The notes under the pieces were generated by a model. That model was not told the origin of the DNA, did not search any database, and was given only the letters and a program-made list of their open reading frames with translations. This document shows positions 37,754 through 50,131 of a stretch of DNA of 64,000 nt, in pieces; position 1 is the stretch's first letter; the number at the start of each line of letters is the position of its first letter. The stretch is from Echinococcus granulosus (Eukaryota > Platyhelminthes > Cestoda > Cyclophyllidea > Taeniidae): positions 226,975 through 290,974 of the forward strand of contig NW_020170419.1 in the NCBI RefSeq assembly GCF_000524195.1, written 5' to 3'. The position numbers and the translations under genes were made by a program.

Positions 37754-39834
37754 GTTAGTTGCCTAATGTTCCAATCGCGTACGCTGACTAAGCGGTCAGC
37801 ATCTGAGTTTTATTACCAATGAGCTACAGATAAATAAAATATCGATTTTTTGCGGGCCTGGTGCAAACGCGCATTATCGATTTCTAATACACAACATTTT
37901 GTTCTAAAATATGGCGGTTTTGTAAGAATAGCAAGAATTAGCCTTTTCTAATTATTCTATCACATGGCTCCCTCAAGATTTGGCGTACGCAACTAATAAT
38001 TAATGTTCAATTAAAATTTTCGAGAAATATATAAATCCTTTTTGAGGTGCTGCACTTCGCCAAGCGTGCATTTTTGGCCACTCATAGTGGAATTGGGGAA
38101 ACTTTCTCTTTCTGTAAAATGAAATACGTGACATTGTACGCAAAGGCGGCCTCAAAATGCACTGTAATTTGCCGTTTTGCCGTTCTCTCCCTCTAATTCA
38201 GCCGAACTGCCACCCATACTACGTTTGACAAGGACACTAAAAGGGGGATTCAGTCAACCTTCATTACTTTTTATCCAAACGCATTTATATTCACATTCTA
38301 AACTCCTCAGGTTCTGCTTTTAATAAAACATTTGACTTCTATTTCCAGCGGCATTTGGATGGTGTAAATACCCCACCAGTGTAAAATAATCAGGTTACAA
38401 CTTGGAAGCTCATTCACTCCTTACAATCAGAGGTGAAGCTGCATCGAGTAGCGTAATGTACCCATGTGGGCTGTGTTTAACAAGTCGTGAAGATTTTATG
38501 AAAACCCAGTAAGTAAACAAAACCTTTCTTAATCGAGGCTAATTTGGAGTGAGCTCGCTGTAATAATGACGCCCTTTAAACGATACATTTTTTGTGACTA
38601 GAGATAGGGAAGTATTTGAGAAGCAGAAGAAGTGCTCTATAACGCGAATACTACACGAAGCAGGGGCACATTAATGTGCGTTTAATAGGCAATGAGAAGA
38701 GTGTAGTCATCTGCAAGTTCTTGAAACTGGTCCGAGGTTGCCCTGCTCAGATTAATGGTTGTATGGCGTGAAGGCTGCCGCTAGTACCCTTAACGGAAGC
38801 AGAAGGAGGTCCTATTTTAATATTCGTGCAGCAGTGTGGTGTGTCCTCCAGCATACTCCCACTACACGGTTGCAAATCGCAAAAGGCACAGTCGTTTTTA
38901 ATGAGTCGCAAAAACCCTCGAAAAATTTATTTCCCTTGGAACACGAGTTGGTCGTGATTGCTCCACAGCCGTTTGAAGCAGCTTTTCATGTTTACTGCGT
39001 GTTTGGTTCCGCACTAAGTTTGCTGTTGTCCCTATCTTCTCCAACATTTATCCCTTTCTGCGGCAGTTAAGAAGAGACGTCCTGGTAGAAACCTCCATCG
39101 GTGATCGGAGACGATGTCTTACGAGCTGCGGTTACCGCGAAAAATTAAGCTTTATCAGAGTTCAATAGGGAAAGATCCACCGTAAAACCATCCTTTTAGG
39201 CCTAAAGCCTAAAAATTGGTTGGAACGTTTTCTTGGACCACAGAAATTTCTTTTAACTTAATCTCCACCCTTGAACTTTGCTGTCTTTTTACTTTTATAA
39301 ACAGCCGTGCGGATCTACCTCCCTCAGTTATTACAAAATGCAGCCTATTTACATTGACAACAATCACTTGGACCTCTTTGAAATCTTTCTCCATGTGTAA
39401 TTGGAATGCGTTGGCTTATCTACCGACAGAAATTGACGTGTCAGTTGTTATTAGGGTTTTCAGCACTTTATTGTCAAGGTGCCTTGATTCCCGCTAACGG
39501 CGCTGCGTCAAACGGGGATGAGAATTAGGGCGGTTTCATCCATAAAGTGGAATGACGCTTCACCGACCTGCGAAGATAGCTTCCAGTCGCATAGTTAAGC
39601 AGAAATTTGCCCAAACAGTCGGCATTTGTCTTGAAGTTCTGTTGTATTTGTTGAGGCACTGATTGGTATGAGTGGAATTTCTCCATGAAGAGATAAACAA
39701 CTGCGATTTCAATCTGCTTTGTATATTGCGGTACCGCTTTCATATCCAATTCGTTGTTTTTTTTTTAGTTTGAAATCTCGACCTTACCCTCTCCAAATTT
39801 TTATGCTCATCACTGTCTTGGCACCATTGAACAG

Positions 39835-40014
39835 GCCACAATCAGGTGGTAGGGATGACGCCCAATGCTCCTTGTAAAACCAGCGCTACAACAGCAGTCG
39901 TGCAGTCTCGCTTCCTCCCCAAATCGCCCAAGGTCAGGACTCCACCTACTTACCACCAATTTAGTAACAACATCAGGCCATGGGGGAGGTTAAAACACCA
40001 GCAGGTGAGAGCAG
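39835..40014 (+). CDS. Possible 5' exon of the GLI gene (tentative)
   Basis: An open frame follows acceptor-like ends (AACAG at 39834, ATCAG at 39845). It contains an ATG at 39855 and reaches two consecutive donors, GTGAGA (40005) and GTGAGT (40015). The product is Thr/Pro/Lys-rich (MTPNAPCKTSATTAVVQSRF at the start). Ending at 40014 leaves one base of a codon, which would fit an acceptor at 48203 in front of the first GLI exon of the model. No conserved motif supports the join. Confidence 0.22.
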
Positions 40015-40139
40015 GTGAGTGGAGGGAAAAAAATGCACAGGACAGACAGTCCATTTACTACAACTACGCCACCCCATTTGACTGGTGATAGGGTGGGCGT
40101 GAGTACGGGCAAGCCCACCAGAGGAGGCGATAACGCCAA

Positions 40140-40690
40140 GACGCTCCATGCGGACGGCGTGCGTGTGTGCGTTTGAGACATGTGTGCGTGTGCACTGCGC
40201 ATGCATCCGTTGTGTGCCTGTCTGTCGCACCACTCCAAGCCTGAGCGCACCAATAGGCGGAGGAAGACCCGTGGTAGTGGTGGTGATGGTGATGATGATG
40301 GCGATGAGAGGCACGCACACGGCACCGGTACGTCGTGGTAGTGACACACACATGCACGCACACATACGAACGCTTGCACGTAGGCAGGCAGGCGGGCACG
40401 TCAGGAGCAGCACAGATATACCGCACACGCACATACACGCACCAGTAAAAGGGGCACCCCCACGTAGCCTTGATATACTTTCTCTCTCCCGCTCTCGCGT
40501 CCTCGGTGGTGGTAGTGGTAGTAGGATTTAGCAATAGCAGTAGCGGTAGTAGTCGTACTACGAGCAGCAGCACCCGCGCACATCACAGAAGATAGCGTGC
40601 GCAGTGTGTTACGCACCCACACGCACTGCACCACACCACGCCACATCGCGACGCGCCGCACACACGCACGCTTACGCTCACTCGATTACA
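40140..40690 (+). repeat. TG/CA-rich cryptic microsatellite block
   Basis: A GC-raised stretch is dominated by interrupted GTGTGCG/CACACGCA units and by GGT/GAT/AGT trinucleotide runs (about 40270-40310 and 40500-40560). It keeps several frames open on both strands (up to 194 codons when the gap is included), which I treat as low-complexity artefacts. It lies 270 nt before the second assembly gap. Confidence 0.75.
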
Positions 40691-40800
40691 CACCTTTCGC
40701 AGTGGGGCCGCGTTGGAGCCCTCAACCAGCCGTGGAATATAATCCTACACGCGCGGACGAGTTTTCACACTGAGTCAACTTTCAACTTTTCCTTTCGATC

Positions 40801-40815
40801 TCTCTCTCTCTCTCG
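40801..40815 (+). repeat. (TC)n microsatellite
   Basis: TC dinucleotide run in pyrimidine-rich sequence before the assembly gap. Confidence 0.8.
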
Positions 40816-40955
40816 TCTCCTGTCTATTTGTGTCACATTTTCTTCTCCCCCCTTCGTTCCCACACGCAGACGCAAGCGAACTTTCGAGCCCTCTGTCAGG
40901 CGCACAATCACAGGAACAACAATATTTATTTTGGTACGTCGACACCCCCATCCTT

Positions 40956-41055
40956 NNNNNNNNNNNNNNNNNNNNNNNNNNNNNNNNNNNNNNNNNNNNN
41001 NNNNNNNNNNNNNNNNNNNNNNNNNNNNNNNNNNNNNNNNNNNNNNNNNNNNNNN
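40956..41055. other. Assembly gap of 100 N
   Basis: Exactly 100 N, following the low-complexity block that probably caused the break. Sequence of unknown length, possibly including a GLI 5' exon or promoter, is missing here. Confidence 0.99.
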
Positions 41056-43921
41056 CCTAATTCCCTACCCTTGGCGGTGTATAGTCGTGTTATCAGCACT
41101 TACTTACGCTCCGCCACTTAGTTTCAAAGTCAACACCAGTGGAAATGCGTTCATGATCTCGTGTATGTATCCAGTCATGTGTATGTGATTCCTCTAGTGT
41201 CAGGTGTGTGTATGTGTGACGGGATTTGTTATCTGCGTGGGTTTTATTATCCACGAACTAGTGGAACTAGATGTAGCAAGCTCATCTCCCTCCGGAGCTG
41301 TGAACCCAAAAATTATCGCTACACGCGTATACTCACACCCGTAGCCACACTCCCAAGAGACTACTACATTTGACGCCGTGATGGTCGGCAAATTTTGAGG
41401 CTGCGCCAAGCTACTCTTATTGCCACCGTTGCCTGCTTACAGCATATCTTCGTTCTTGACAGGCAAGGTTTTTGCACCCGTGGCACTGAAATACCCACCA
41501 CTTTGACGTTTCCTGTCCTGTCACAGTGCCTTGAAAGTGTCCTTTTTTCGTGGGGCGGGAAGAGATTGTTCACTCCCTCTACCCCAAATCGGGTCAGGCA
41601 TCCCAACTCCTTGTACTGGTCTAACTAACGCACCTGGGATCTTCGCAAGCGTGCATGCGCACGCGCACACGCAAATACTTGAGTGTACATCACGAAACCT
41701 TCCCGCCACTATCGTTGGTAGTTCTGGTGCGAAAGAAAACAATTTGCCCCATTCGTTCATCTGTGTGTGTTCTAGTCGTGGATTGAAGTTTGGTGGTCCA
41801 GCATTCATTGTCACTTAGTGCCGCCACCATTATTGTGATTGACGTGATTCTTGTGCTCAACCCTCCATTCGTCCGTCTTAGCGGACGAAGGGGACAGACT
41901 TAATTTATGTCAATTAATCAAGGAGGTTACAACTTATGCACCAGTCCATTAATGCATACTAAAAATACCTTACAGATGAGATGGATCGTATTTGCCTTCG
42001 CTCCAGAGTATCTTCCACGATTTTCGTCCAAGGGTAGAAAGCGTGCATCCACAGATTTGCTTTCGTCTTGTTTATACTTGTGACTGAGTCGTGAGATCGA
42101 CTTACTGCTACTTAGACGTCACACTTCTTCATTCATACATTCATTTAGCGACCCGTGCGCGCTTTGACGTGCATGAGAAGTGGGCAGACATCAAGTTGAC
42201 ATCTTTTCTGAGATGAGTAGAAGAAGAGAAGGCGTGGAAACCAGCACTGCTGTGTTACCTATGTGTAGGCAAGCCCTAATTTACTGGCCCTGCTTTCCAC
42301 GCAGTCGAGTATATCACAATACATTGAGCCGCCGCGAGACTTGTAAAGGCACTAAACTTTTCTACCTTCTGTTGATCAGTCGTGCACCGCTCTGCATGCC
42401 TGCTCCAGTGGATTCTTCATTAAATTTTTTCAAATCTACTCCAGGCCCTTTACTGACTCCGAGTATACTCCTGCGGCTTTCAAGTGATTTGGTTTAAATT
42501 TTAACTTCTGTGCATAGTTTTCCACTTGTTCGGTATCTACCCGGTCGTTTCATGGGTTCTTTAAAAGAGCGCCACTGCAAGCTATCACCTGGTAATAGGC
42601 TAGCTGTCATTTCGCAGATGTACACAAAACTAGGCCAAAATATTGAGATTGATGGGTGTAAACTGTGAGACTAGCATGTCAAGGGGGTGATGCCGACTGG
42701 GCCTGCTTCCTGTATGAAAAGCCAAGGCGATGATAAAAAAGCACATAAATCTCACAGCCCCGGTGTTCAAGAGCCGAATCGCACGTCAAGTCGGGTCCAG
42801 TGCCCGAGCGCAACTCAGAAGTGCACGCACTTGGCTTCTGTTAATCAATACTTGCGACTCCCACACGGTGTACTAGAGCCGCTGGGTTGCGCCTCCTCGA
42901 ACCCCTTCCCTTCCAATCCCTCCGTCATAATTTTGTATGCGAGTGAGTCTGGTGGTCCCCGGCTGAATGGTGTTGACAATTTGGTGACGGTTCTTTGTCT
43001 CGCATGTGTGATAAAGATGTCCCCACCGGGGGAACTCGTTTATGCGTCAGCTTGTCCAGTCTTCGCTCTCCCTCCTCTATCAGTGGACCTCATCATCTCG
43101 AGATCCCGAAGTTTCTTTTCCACCACACTTTCATCCTTGATGCTGCTTTGTCGCGTCGGTCTTTTTTTTCAGATGATAACTAGTTCAGTAGTCATTTTGT
43201 CGGGGCGTTCGACGGAGGAGTACCCGTTCTCTTGGCTAAACAAGGGATCATCTACAAAATTGACTTTCTTTGTATTGGACGTGCACACCAAAGCGTTACT
43301 CTTGGTTTAACGATGCAAATTTTTTTTTCTATTTCTAATTGGGCCTCTAAAAATACCACTTAGTCTTGTACTGTCAAATTGCCACTCTAACCTTTTTCAG
43401 TACCACCTTTAATTAACTTATAGGTCCTGAGTAATTTACGATATTCGCGTGAGATTTGTAGCATTCGAAAGGCCATTTCTCAACCTCGAAGTCTAAAAGT
43501 ACTTCCAAGTTGATAGTTGCGGCTACTTAGTGTCTGAAAGGAGAAGCTTTCTCGCATTTATTTCGGTCTAGACATTCCGGTACTTTCTGGTACTTTTTTT
43601 GCCAGAATTTTGTAGTGGTGTCTGCAATACTCAAATATCCCGGTGATATTAGCTTCCCTTTTCAATTAGCACCTCTTCCATACGAATATCTCCCCAAGCG
43701 CGAGGATAAACTAGCAGACCTGTCTTAAGCATCTAGTTTGACTTCGTTTAGTAGTGGACATTTTTATTTGAGCCATGCTTGAAAAATAATCTATTTATTC
43801 GTTGTCCTTACCTTTTTTACGTCTTTCTGTTAAATCGAAAAATCATCTTACAACTGGCATCCACTTAGACTTCCTAACAGCTTTGACATTGCTGATTCCG
43901 AAGTAGTAATGGACTGGTTTT

Positions 43922-43938
43922 CACGTGCACGGCACGTG
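43922..43938. promoter_or_regulatory. Paired CACGTG E-boxes
   Basis: Two perfect CACGTG hexamers start at 43922 and 43933, 11 bp apart, about one helical turn. Such spacing is compatible with paired bHLH or bHLH-Zip dimers; function is inference. Confidence 0.25.
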
Positions 43939-45160
43939 GAAGTTGAAGGAAAACTGTAGTTTCTTGGAGTTGAATATCGTCTAATTGACCGGGGTACCAC
44001 AACCTGTCGATCTTACTGCGTGAGTACAACAAGATCAGAGTAGACAGTGAGGGCTAGCATTAAACCATCAAATTAGCCGGTCCATTCGCGATTCCCACCG
44101 ACCATTTTTGTGCTTTTGGGGCTAACAAAATAAATAACATTGAAACTTACTTATTCTAGGCAGATTTTTATGGCTAATTTAACTCCTTTCATCATAATGC
44201 GTTAAAAGCAAGGCGGGTTTTATTTGAGATAGAAGTTGTTCTTTAAGAAAATATGCAAGTTCTGTCGACGTCAATAGGCTAGGCTGGTACCTACTTGTCC
44301 CCAAGATTATTTGAAGGTCATAATTTAGCTTCGTTGAATTTAGCAATTTATATACTCTGTGCATTTTAGTTAGAATGGCTTGTTTTGGATTACGTCATTT
44401 AGGCACCTTCTCTGTTTCGTGAAATCGTGGTTCTTTGAGGACTTCTTCTTGTACTGGAGCAAAGAGGGTTACCAGAGAAAGACAGATCTAAATTCCCAGG
44501 GTGTTGGGCACAAGGAACGAGAGATTTTAACTGCGTCCCTGTATTTGTCCAGCCCCGGTGGCCACTGAGTACCACTTGTGTCACAGATGAATGAATGGTG
44601 CCTGTTTCTGGCACACGTGTTGTTCGCCCACAGCGGGAGTACGTTTCCTCGTCCTCTCCTTTTCGGACGTTTAAAATGGCACATGTGTCGACTGTGCACA
44701 GCACGCATTCGCCCTTGTGTGCGTGCGTGTGTGCCTGCGCTCGCTGGTGTGTTTCTTCGAAAAGTCGGCAGACGCCTTGTCTGTTTTCTGAAAACAGTTG
44801 TTTTCACATTCATTCGTTCCTTTGCCCGTTCGTTTGCTCCCTCGCCTGTGTACACACACGCACACTCACACCGCTCGAGTTTTCGTAAAACCGCATTTGG
44901 GCATTTTCACTCTTTCTCCGCCCCGCAAGCATTCACGCCTAAGCATGTCTAGAATTGTTACTGGAAGGGAGGGTTGGCTATTACCACTGCAGGTTGTGGG
45001 AGGGGGGAGACGGGTGTAGTGTAAGAGGCGAAGAGTGGATTTCTGTAACTACTGCTGCCTCCTCTTCAGTGAACGCGTGAATTGCCCATCAGCACGCATG
45101 CACTCTGCACGCAGCACACAACATCCAACAGGATAAACGGTAAAAAGAATGCTGTGTGGG

Positions 45161-45172
45161 TGTGTGTGTGTG
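45161..45172 (+). repeat. (TG)n microsatellite
   Basis: Short TG run following GTGTGGG. Confidence 0.7.
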
Positions 45173-47971
45173 CACGGCCTGACTAATTTCCTCGCTCTGT
45201 GCGCCGTTGTTTGCCTGCTTGCCTGGCTGTGAGTGAACTGGCGAACAAGTGGGAGAGCGAGTGAGAGCGGTATGATCGTGCATTCGGGCCTGGCGCTTTG
45301 ACTTTTTTCCCTTGCAACGCACGGAACCCTTTAAGATACTTGATACACTGTCCTTTTACGCCACTGGAAACCTCGGTTCCTGCTTCTCCTCTACACCCTT
45401 CTGTGATGCTGTGCACCTCCAGTGACTTTCCATGCCTCCTAAAGAATTTAAAGTTTCAACAATTTTGACGTTTTTTTAGCTAGCTTAAACCTCTCCCACC
45501 ATTGACGCCCCTTAGGTCGCCCCCTTTTTTAAGAAGCTCAGCCAAACACTAGCCACTACTTGTTTCTCACAGCCTCTGTCCTCAGGATCATGTTATCATT
45601 CAAAATGAAGGCAATTCATCCAAATGGTCATCCTTCCTATTGCATTATTGCTTTGCAGAACACTACTTTTCTAACTACTTCCATAGGTGCACCTCATTTT
45701 ACCTGTTTGAAGTCAGCGAGGCACACTCTCGAAGTCTATTTTTACATCTATCACCATTTTTTCCCAATCTTTTTAAGTGAATGCCCTGAACTCTTCCGGT
45801 TTGCGCTCTTGATGTTGTATACAAGTGCTCACTAAGCTCTAAACTAGTGTATCGATGGTGCTTTGCTGTCGCTTGCTTCGTGCATATTTGAACTAGTCCA
45901 TTCCACAAGTAGAACGTTTGCTCAAATTGTTAGGTCAAGCTTAATGGTGTCATTTCATCCTAGGGTTCAAGGTCGACCAAAATACCGATTGTGGTAAGAA
46001 ATTTAGTCAATTGCCACCACGCACACATGATTTTCTATTCTCTAGTCTTTTTCCTCAAAATGCATTAATTCATCAGTAGGTATTCACCACAGTCGGGTTT
46101 AATTTTTTGTGTGTTTACAATGAACTCGCATTTTTGTGGAAAGGGATAGCGCTTCCTGCTAAATAGGCGAATTTCTTACCGGAGATTCCTTAAAAGCCCA
46201 ACAGATGAGGCATGCGTTCCTAGACATACATCGGTTGGCTCGCGGGCCGGTGAATTCTTAATGTTCGTTTTGGGTAGGCGCGCTTCCGTGTGTCCGTCTT
46301 CTTTTACCACCTTTTTGACGCCACGTTTTTGCATCCTCTTCCACCCAAACTTGCGATATTGGCTACAGCCGCCAAACGAAGACGACTGCACGCTTGATTC
46401 ATCACTGAACATGCATCCTCTAACACGCATCAATTAACTCCTGTTCATAAAATTCCTCTCATTCCCTTCTCCCCTCTCGGGTAAGCACAGTAGAGGGCCA
46501 CCATCGTTCAGATTAATAAGGCCTGCCAAGTGGAGCGTTAGTGACAATGGTGATCTGCGTTAGAGTGTGAATTCGTGTGTTTTATTGCATTGCGATGGTA
46601 ATATATTTGCGGTTACAGCTGCCGACAACTTCTGACGTCTACTCCCTCGTCGGTGGGCTTCGCACGCGAGGAGCTCTTGCGTGTTTATATGCGGGGTGGG
46701 AATATGAGTCACTGATGTATGATTGAGTTGTCTAAGGCCTAAGACGGAGGCGGCGATGAAGGCGGTGCTTGAAGCCGTGCGCCCTTCTGAGTCACATACA
46801 CATGGCTTCTGTTTTTCCTCTCCCGTCCCTCCTCCCTTTACTTTTTAAATCCACGATTGACAAACTGAATAGTAATGAATGAACGGTACTTGTGGTCAGA
46901 TGGCTAGGTAACATCCATGCAAGGCAGGAGGAGGGGAGGCGGAACCATTCGTGCACTAAGTTGGCTCAAGCTGGGGAAAAGAGGTGAACCAGAGTGCAGC
47001 CACTCAGGAGACATTAGTGATCAATAGTTGTTTGTGTCAAAGGTGAAGTTAATGATTCGACAATGATAGCAGTCCCCAGCCGGAGCTATCATTAGCAGGA
47101 TACCGAAAAAGCATCGTGATGCTTTTAAGACTTGGCGTGGGGAGTGATTCAGCTGTTGGAAATTTGTGAGTCAACGCTTGCAGCGGCACAAAAAGGAGAT
47201 GCAGGCATGGGGGTCTGCGTCTGGTGCGTGTGGCTATTTGCAAGCAGGCACGCACCATATAACACACAAGCAGATATACGGAATGGCAGACGGCCAAGCA
47301 CAGGTGTTTATGCGGGTACAACGTCGTCGCCAATGGATCAATGTTCCTCCTCCTCCTTTACTCGTCAGCGCTGATACCGTCCTTCGATTGTGCTTGTGCT
47401 TGCCAGAGGGCACGTCCACTTAATTGCAGCCTAGTCGAAATCTGGAGCGTTTGTGCACTCTGTACTGGATGTGTGGCGTCCACAAACATGCGCCTATCTT
47501 CGAACAGCATCCATCCGCCCATTCGCTCACCCCCTCCATGCGCACACGAAAATTTGGTGATTTACCTTCCAAATCTCCACGTGGGAATTCAGCTGCGTCA
47601 GCCGTGCTTGCATGTGTGTGTATACGTTGACTTGAATTTAGTGCTCACCAAATCTACATTTTGAGGGTGTATGTGTGCTTCAACTACCCTGCTTTACCCC
47701 ACCTACGAAAGCAAAGAAGTGATTAGACTTTTGCCAACGGAGCGCCAAAAGTCGAACGTTTTCGTTCGTAGAGCACTTGTGCAAGTATTTCGCCTAACCG
47801 AGAATTCACATTTCCCATATTAAGTGTGTGCATGCATTATCACCATCTCTGACAAAGCCTGTTGGCTTACAACCCTTAGCACGTAGACTCGTGACTCAAA
47901 ACAGCATGTTTCCGGAGTTAGAGTCCTGCTTGTTATCTGTCCATTTTGTGATAATTTCGTGGGTACGTAGA

Positions 47972-47988
47972 CGTGTGTGTGTGTATGT
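47972..47988 (+). repeat. (GT)n microsatellite
   Basis: GT run of about 14 nt followed by ATGTGA. Confidence 0.75.
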
Positions 47989-48226
47989 GATATTTCGCCT
48001 TTGGAAACCAGTGTCATTCAATTTCCTCTTCAAAAAACCAAATAGCCCTCGTACATGGGCCTCTCATGCTACATCTTCAATATTTATGCTGCTTTTCCAA
48101 GGGAGTAATAGCAGAATTTTATTGTTAATTTTGAGTAAGTGAATATATTTTCCTCACTTGTAGCTGTCATGGTGGCAACATCCCTCTCAATGACTGTCGC
48201 TAGCCAGAAAGTTAACCAGAATAGCC

Positions 48227-50131
48227 ATGACATCTGAGACATTTGTCCCTGCGTGTTCTTGCCTAAATGAAGGCGGAGACAAGGAGATCACGGAGCAACC
48301 AATAGCCTTGCTACAAGAATCCGACAGGCCGGAGGGTGTCGAGACTTCTCTGAAGAAGGATCCACCAGATCCGCCGGTTCCACGTACCACAGGTCCACCG
48401 CCACTCAGCGTCAACTCCTTCCTCACATCCCCTAATTCGAGTGAGTCTTATTTCTACTTCTAAAAATACCAATGATTTTTTTACTCCGGAAGATGTTTCT
48501 TTCATTAGCTGAGCAGCCTTTTCACCTCGGCTGGAGCATGGATACTTCCTCTATTTCCCTCCTTCCCCCTCCTTACCTTTTCACTTCTTGCATATACACG
48601 TTCCTGTGTTTGCCTCCGGGTGGTCGTGTTATCTTACATTGACACAGTATCTGTCCACGATGCTACCAGAATTGTCTGTCTCCCACACTTTTCAAAGGCG
48701 CATTTGTAAGTGTGTGTGTGTGTGCACGTAAGAAGTCTCACTTTTTCACTTTCCTGCGTTTTTTGGGAAGAAATAGGTAGAGACAGGAAAAGAGTAAGAC
48801 GAACACCCTTTTGATTGCTACAAGGGGATGTTCGCGTTAATGCGTACACACGCACATGCAGGCAGACAGCTAAGCAGGCACGCCATTGTTACACTTCCAA
48901 AAGTACGAACACGGAAATATCAGCAAAATTGGCGGTAGAGGAATAAAATTTCAGTGTTACGTCTCGTTGATGCAGTCATCTACAATCCACAAGCCCACTC
49001 AATGTATACTCGTGGAGTTCACGAACTCAAGTGCTTCAACAGACAATGCGCTTTCACTTTGGAACCAGGTTCAAGTTAGAAGGACTAGCATGCTCACCTG
49101 CCCTCCGCCTTTTGTCGAGAGGTTGATGTTAAGGCGGATGAACCTTTTCATAAGTCAAGACATGAAACTCCCATCCCATACAGATGGAACATTTTAGACG
49201 TGGCCGAATCAGGCAAACACAGCTGTCACATGTGGACGCTTTGAAATCTAATTGAGCCTGCTCTTTTTTATAAAGTACACTTGCATGGCTACCTTTAAGG
49301 CTGTTCGGTTTTACTACATTTTGTTCTGCGTCCAAGATTTTTATGGTCGATGTTGGTGGAGGAAAAGTTATCCTGTTGATATTTTAACTGTGAGTACTGT
49401 CGTATGTGCTTGTCTTAGTGGTAACCTTTGAAGTCTGGTCCGTCCGAGGCACCTGTTTGTGTGCGTGCTTGCGGGGGGGGAGGGAAGGGTAGGAAGTTAG
49501 GTCGATAAAGGGTACTATCTACAGTTCTAGCCTTCTTCCTTTCACATTCGCTAACTCACTTGCTCCACCTATACAGTCGTGGGCTCCATCTGAGTTGGTG
49601 GATTCCACCCTCTCACTCCACCTCCGACCTCCTCCACTATCTCCTGTTTGAGCGTGTTTCATCCATCCACCGCTCATTAATTGCCATCCACATCCTTGAC
49701 GCATTTGCAAAGAGTCTGAAATTGTATTATCACCGGAAATATCGCTTTTTAATGTTAATAGGTCCCAAAGGGAACAACTCCTTGGACTTTTCGAATGACA
49801 TGGCTGTGGCTACAAGCCTCTCTGGTGGAGAGGAACACGCTGTTGTCACCATTGGGTCCGCCGTCGGTAGCAGTACATCGACAACCACAGCAGTAGCGAC
49901 AACTTCGTCCACTACCACGGCTTCCAAATCACCCGTTTTCACACTCTCCTCAATGGCCGCGTCGGTGACCTCTGCTGTCTCACACGTACCTTACCCACCT
50001 GTTCCCTTAATCTCTGACAGCCGATGTGGTCGCTACGACTGGTCCGCGTCCGACTCCGAAGGCCCTCCCCCACAACCTACTCCAGATGCGTCCGCTGATG
50101 GAGCTCCTTCTTCTTCATTCCTTCCCACAGT
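48227..50131 (+). other. GLI: GLI N-terminal exons
   Basis: Exon 48227-48440 encodes a Glu/Pro-rich start ending LTSPNS; the donor GTGAGT at 48441 leaves one base. Exon 49762-50131 starts after TTAATAG with the two completing bases. It encodes Ser/Thr-rich sequence, then [19 protein letters not shown], which resembles the PPVPIDARHHEGRYHYDP block of vertebrate GLI2/3 as I remember it. It ends at GTAAGT with phase 2. The intervening intron (48441-49761) contains a (TG)n tract at 48711-48724. Confidence 0.8.

Larger units (their letters stand above)
21998..40955. other. Gene-poor spacer, middle part
   Basis: No protein family is recognised on either strand. Four short frames with splice-like borders (23266-23439, 27898-27971, 37624-37753, 39835-40014) are listed separately as doubtful exons. 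The rest is AT-rich sequence with microsatellites, one degenerate dispersed repeat and a perfect GLI-type site at 36689. Distant regulatory sequence for the GLI gene may lie here, which is inference. Confidence 0.55.
41056..48226. other. Spacer or 5' region of the GLI gene
   Basis: No protein family is recognised. The longest uninterrupted frame is 207 codons at 42687-43310 on the + strand; it has mixed hydrophobic and polar composition and no motif, and I do not call it a gene. Paired CACGTG sites lie at 43922-43938. TG-rich tracts lie at about 44.7, 45.16 and 47.97 kb. The 5' UTR or upstream exons of GLI may lie here. Confidence 0.5.

Noticed and set aside
39973..41188. Several long frames on both strands (up to 194 codons)
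   Set aside because: They follow TG/CA and trinucleotide low-complexity sequence, and one runs through the N gap, so they are artefacts.
42687..43310. Longest gap-free open frame in the spacer (207 codons, + strand)
   Set aside because: No recognisable domain, mixed hydrophobic composition, starts at GTG, and no splice or neighbour support. In a 64-kb window one long chance frame in moderately GC-rich DNA is expected.
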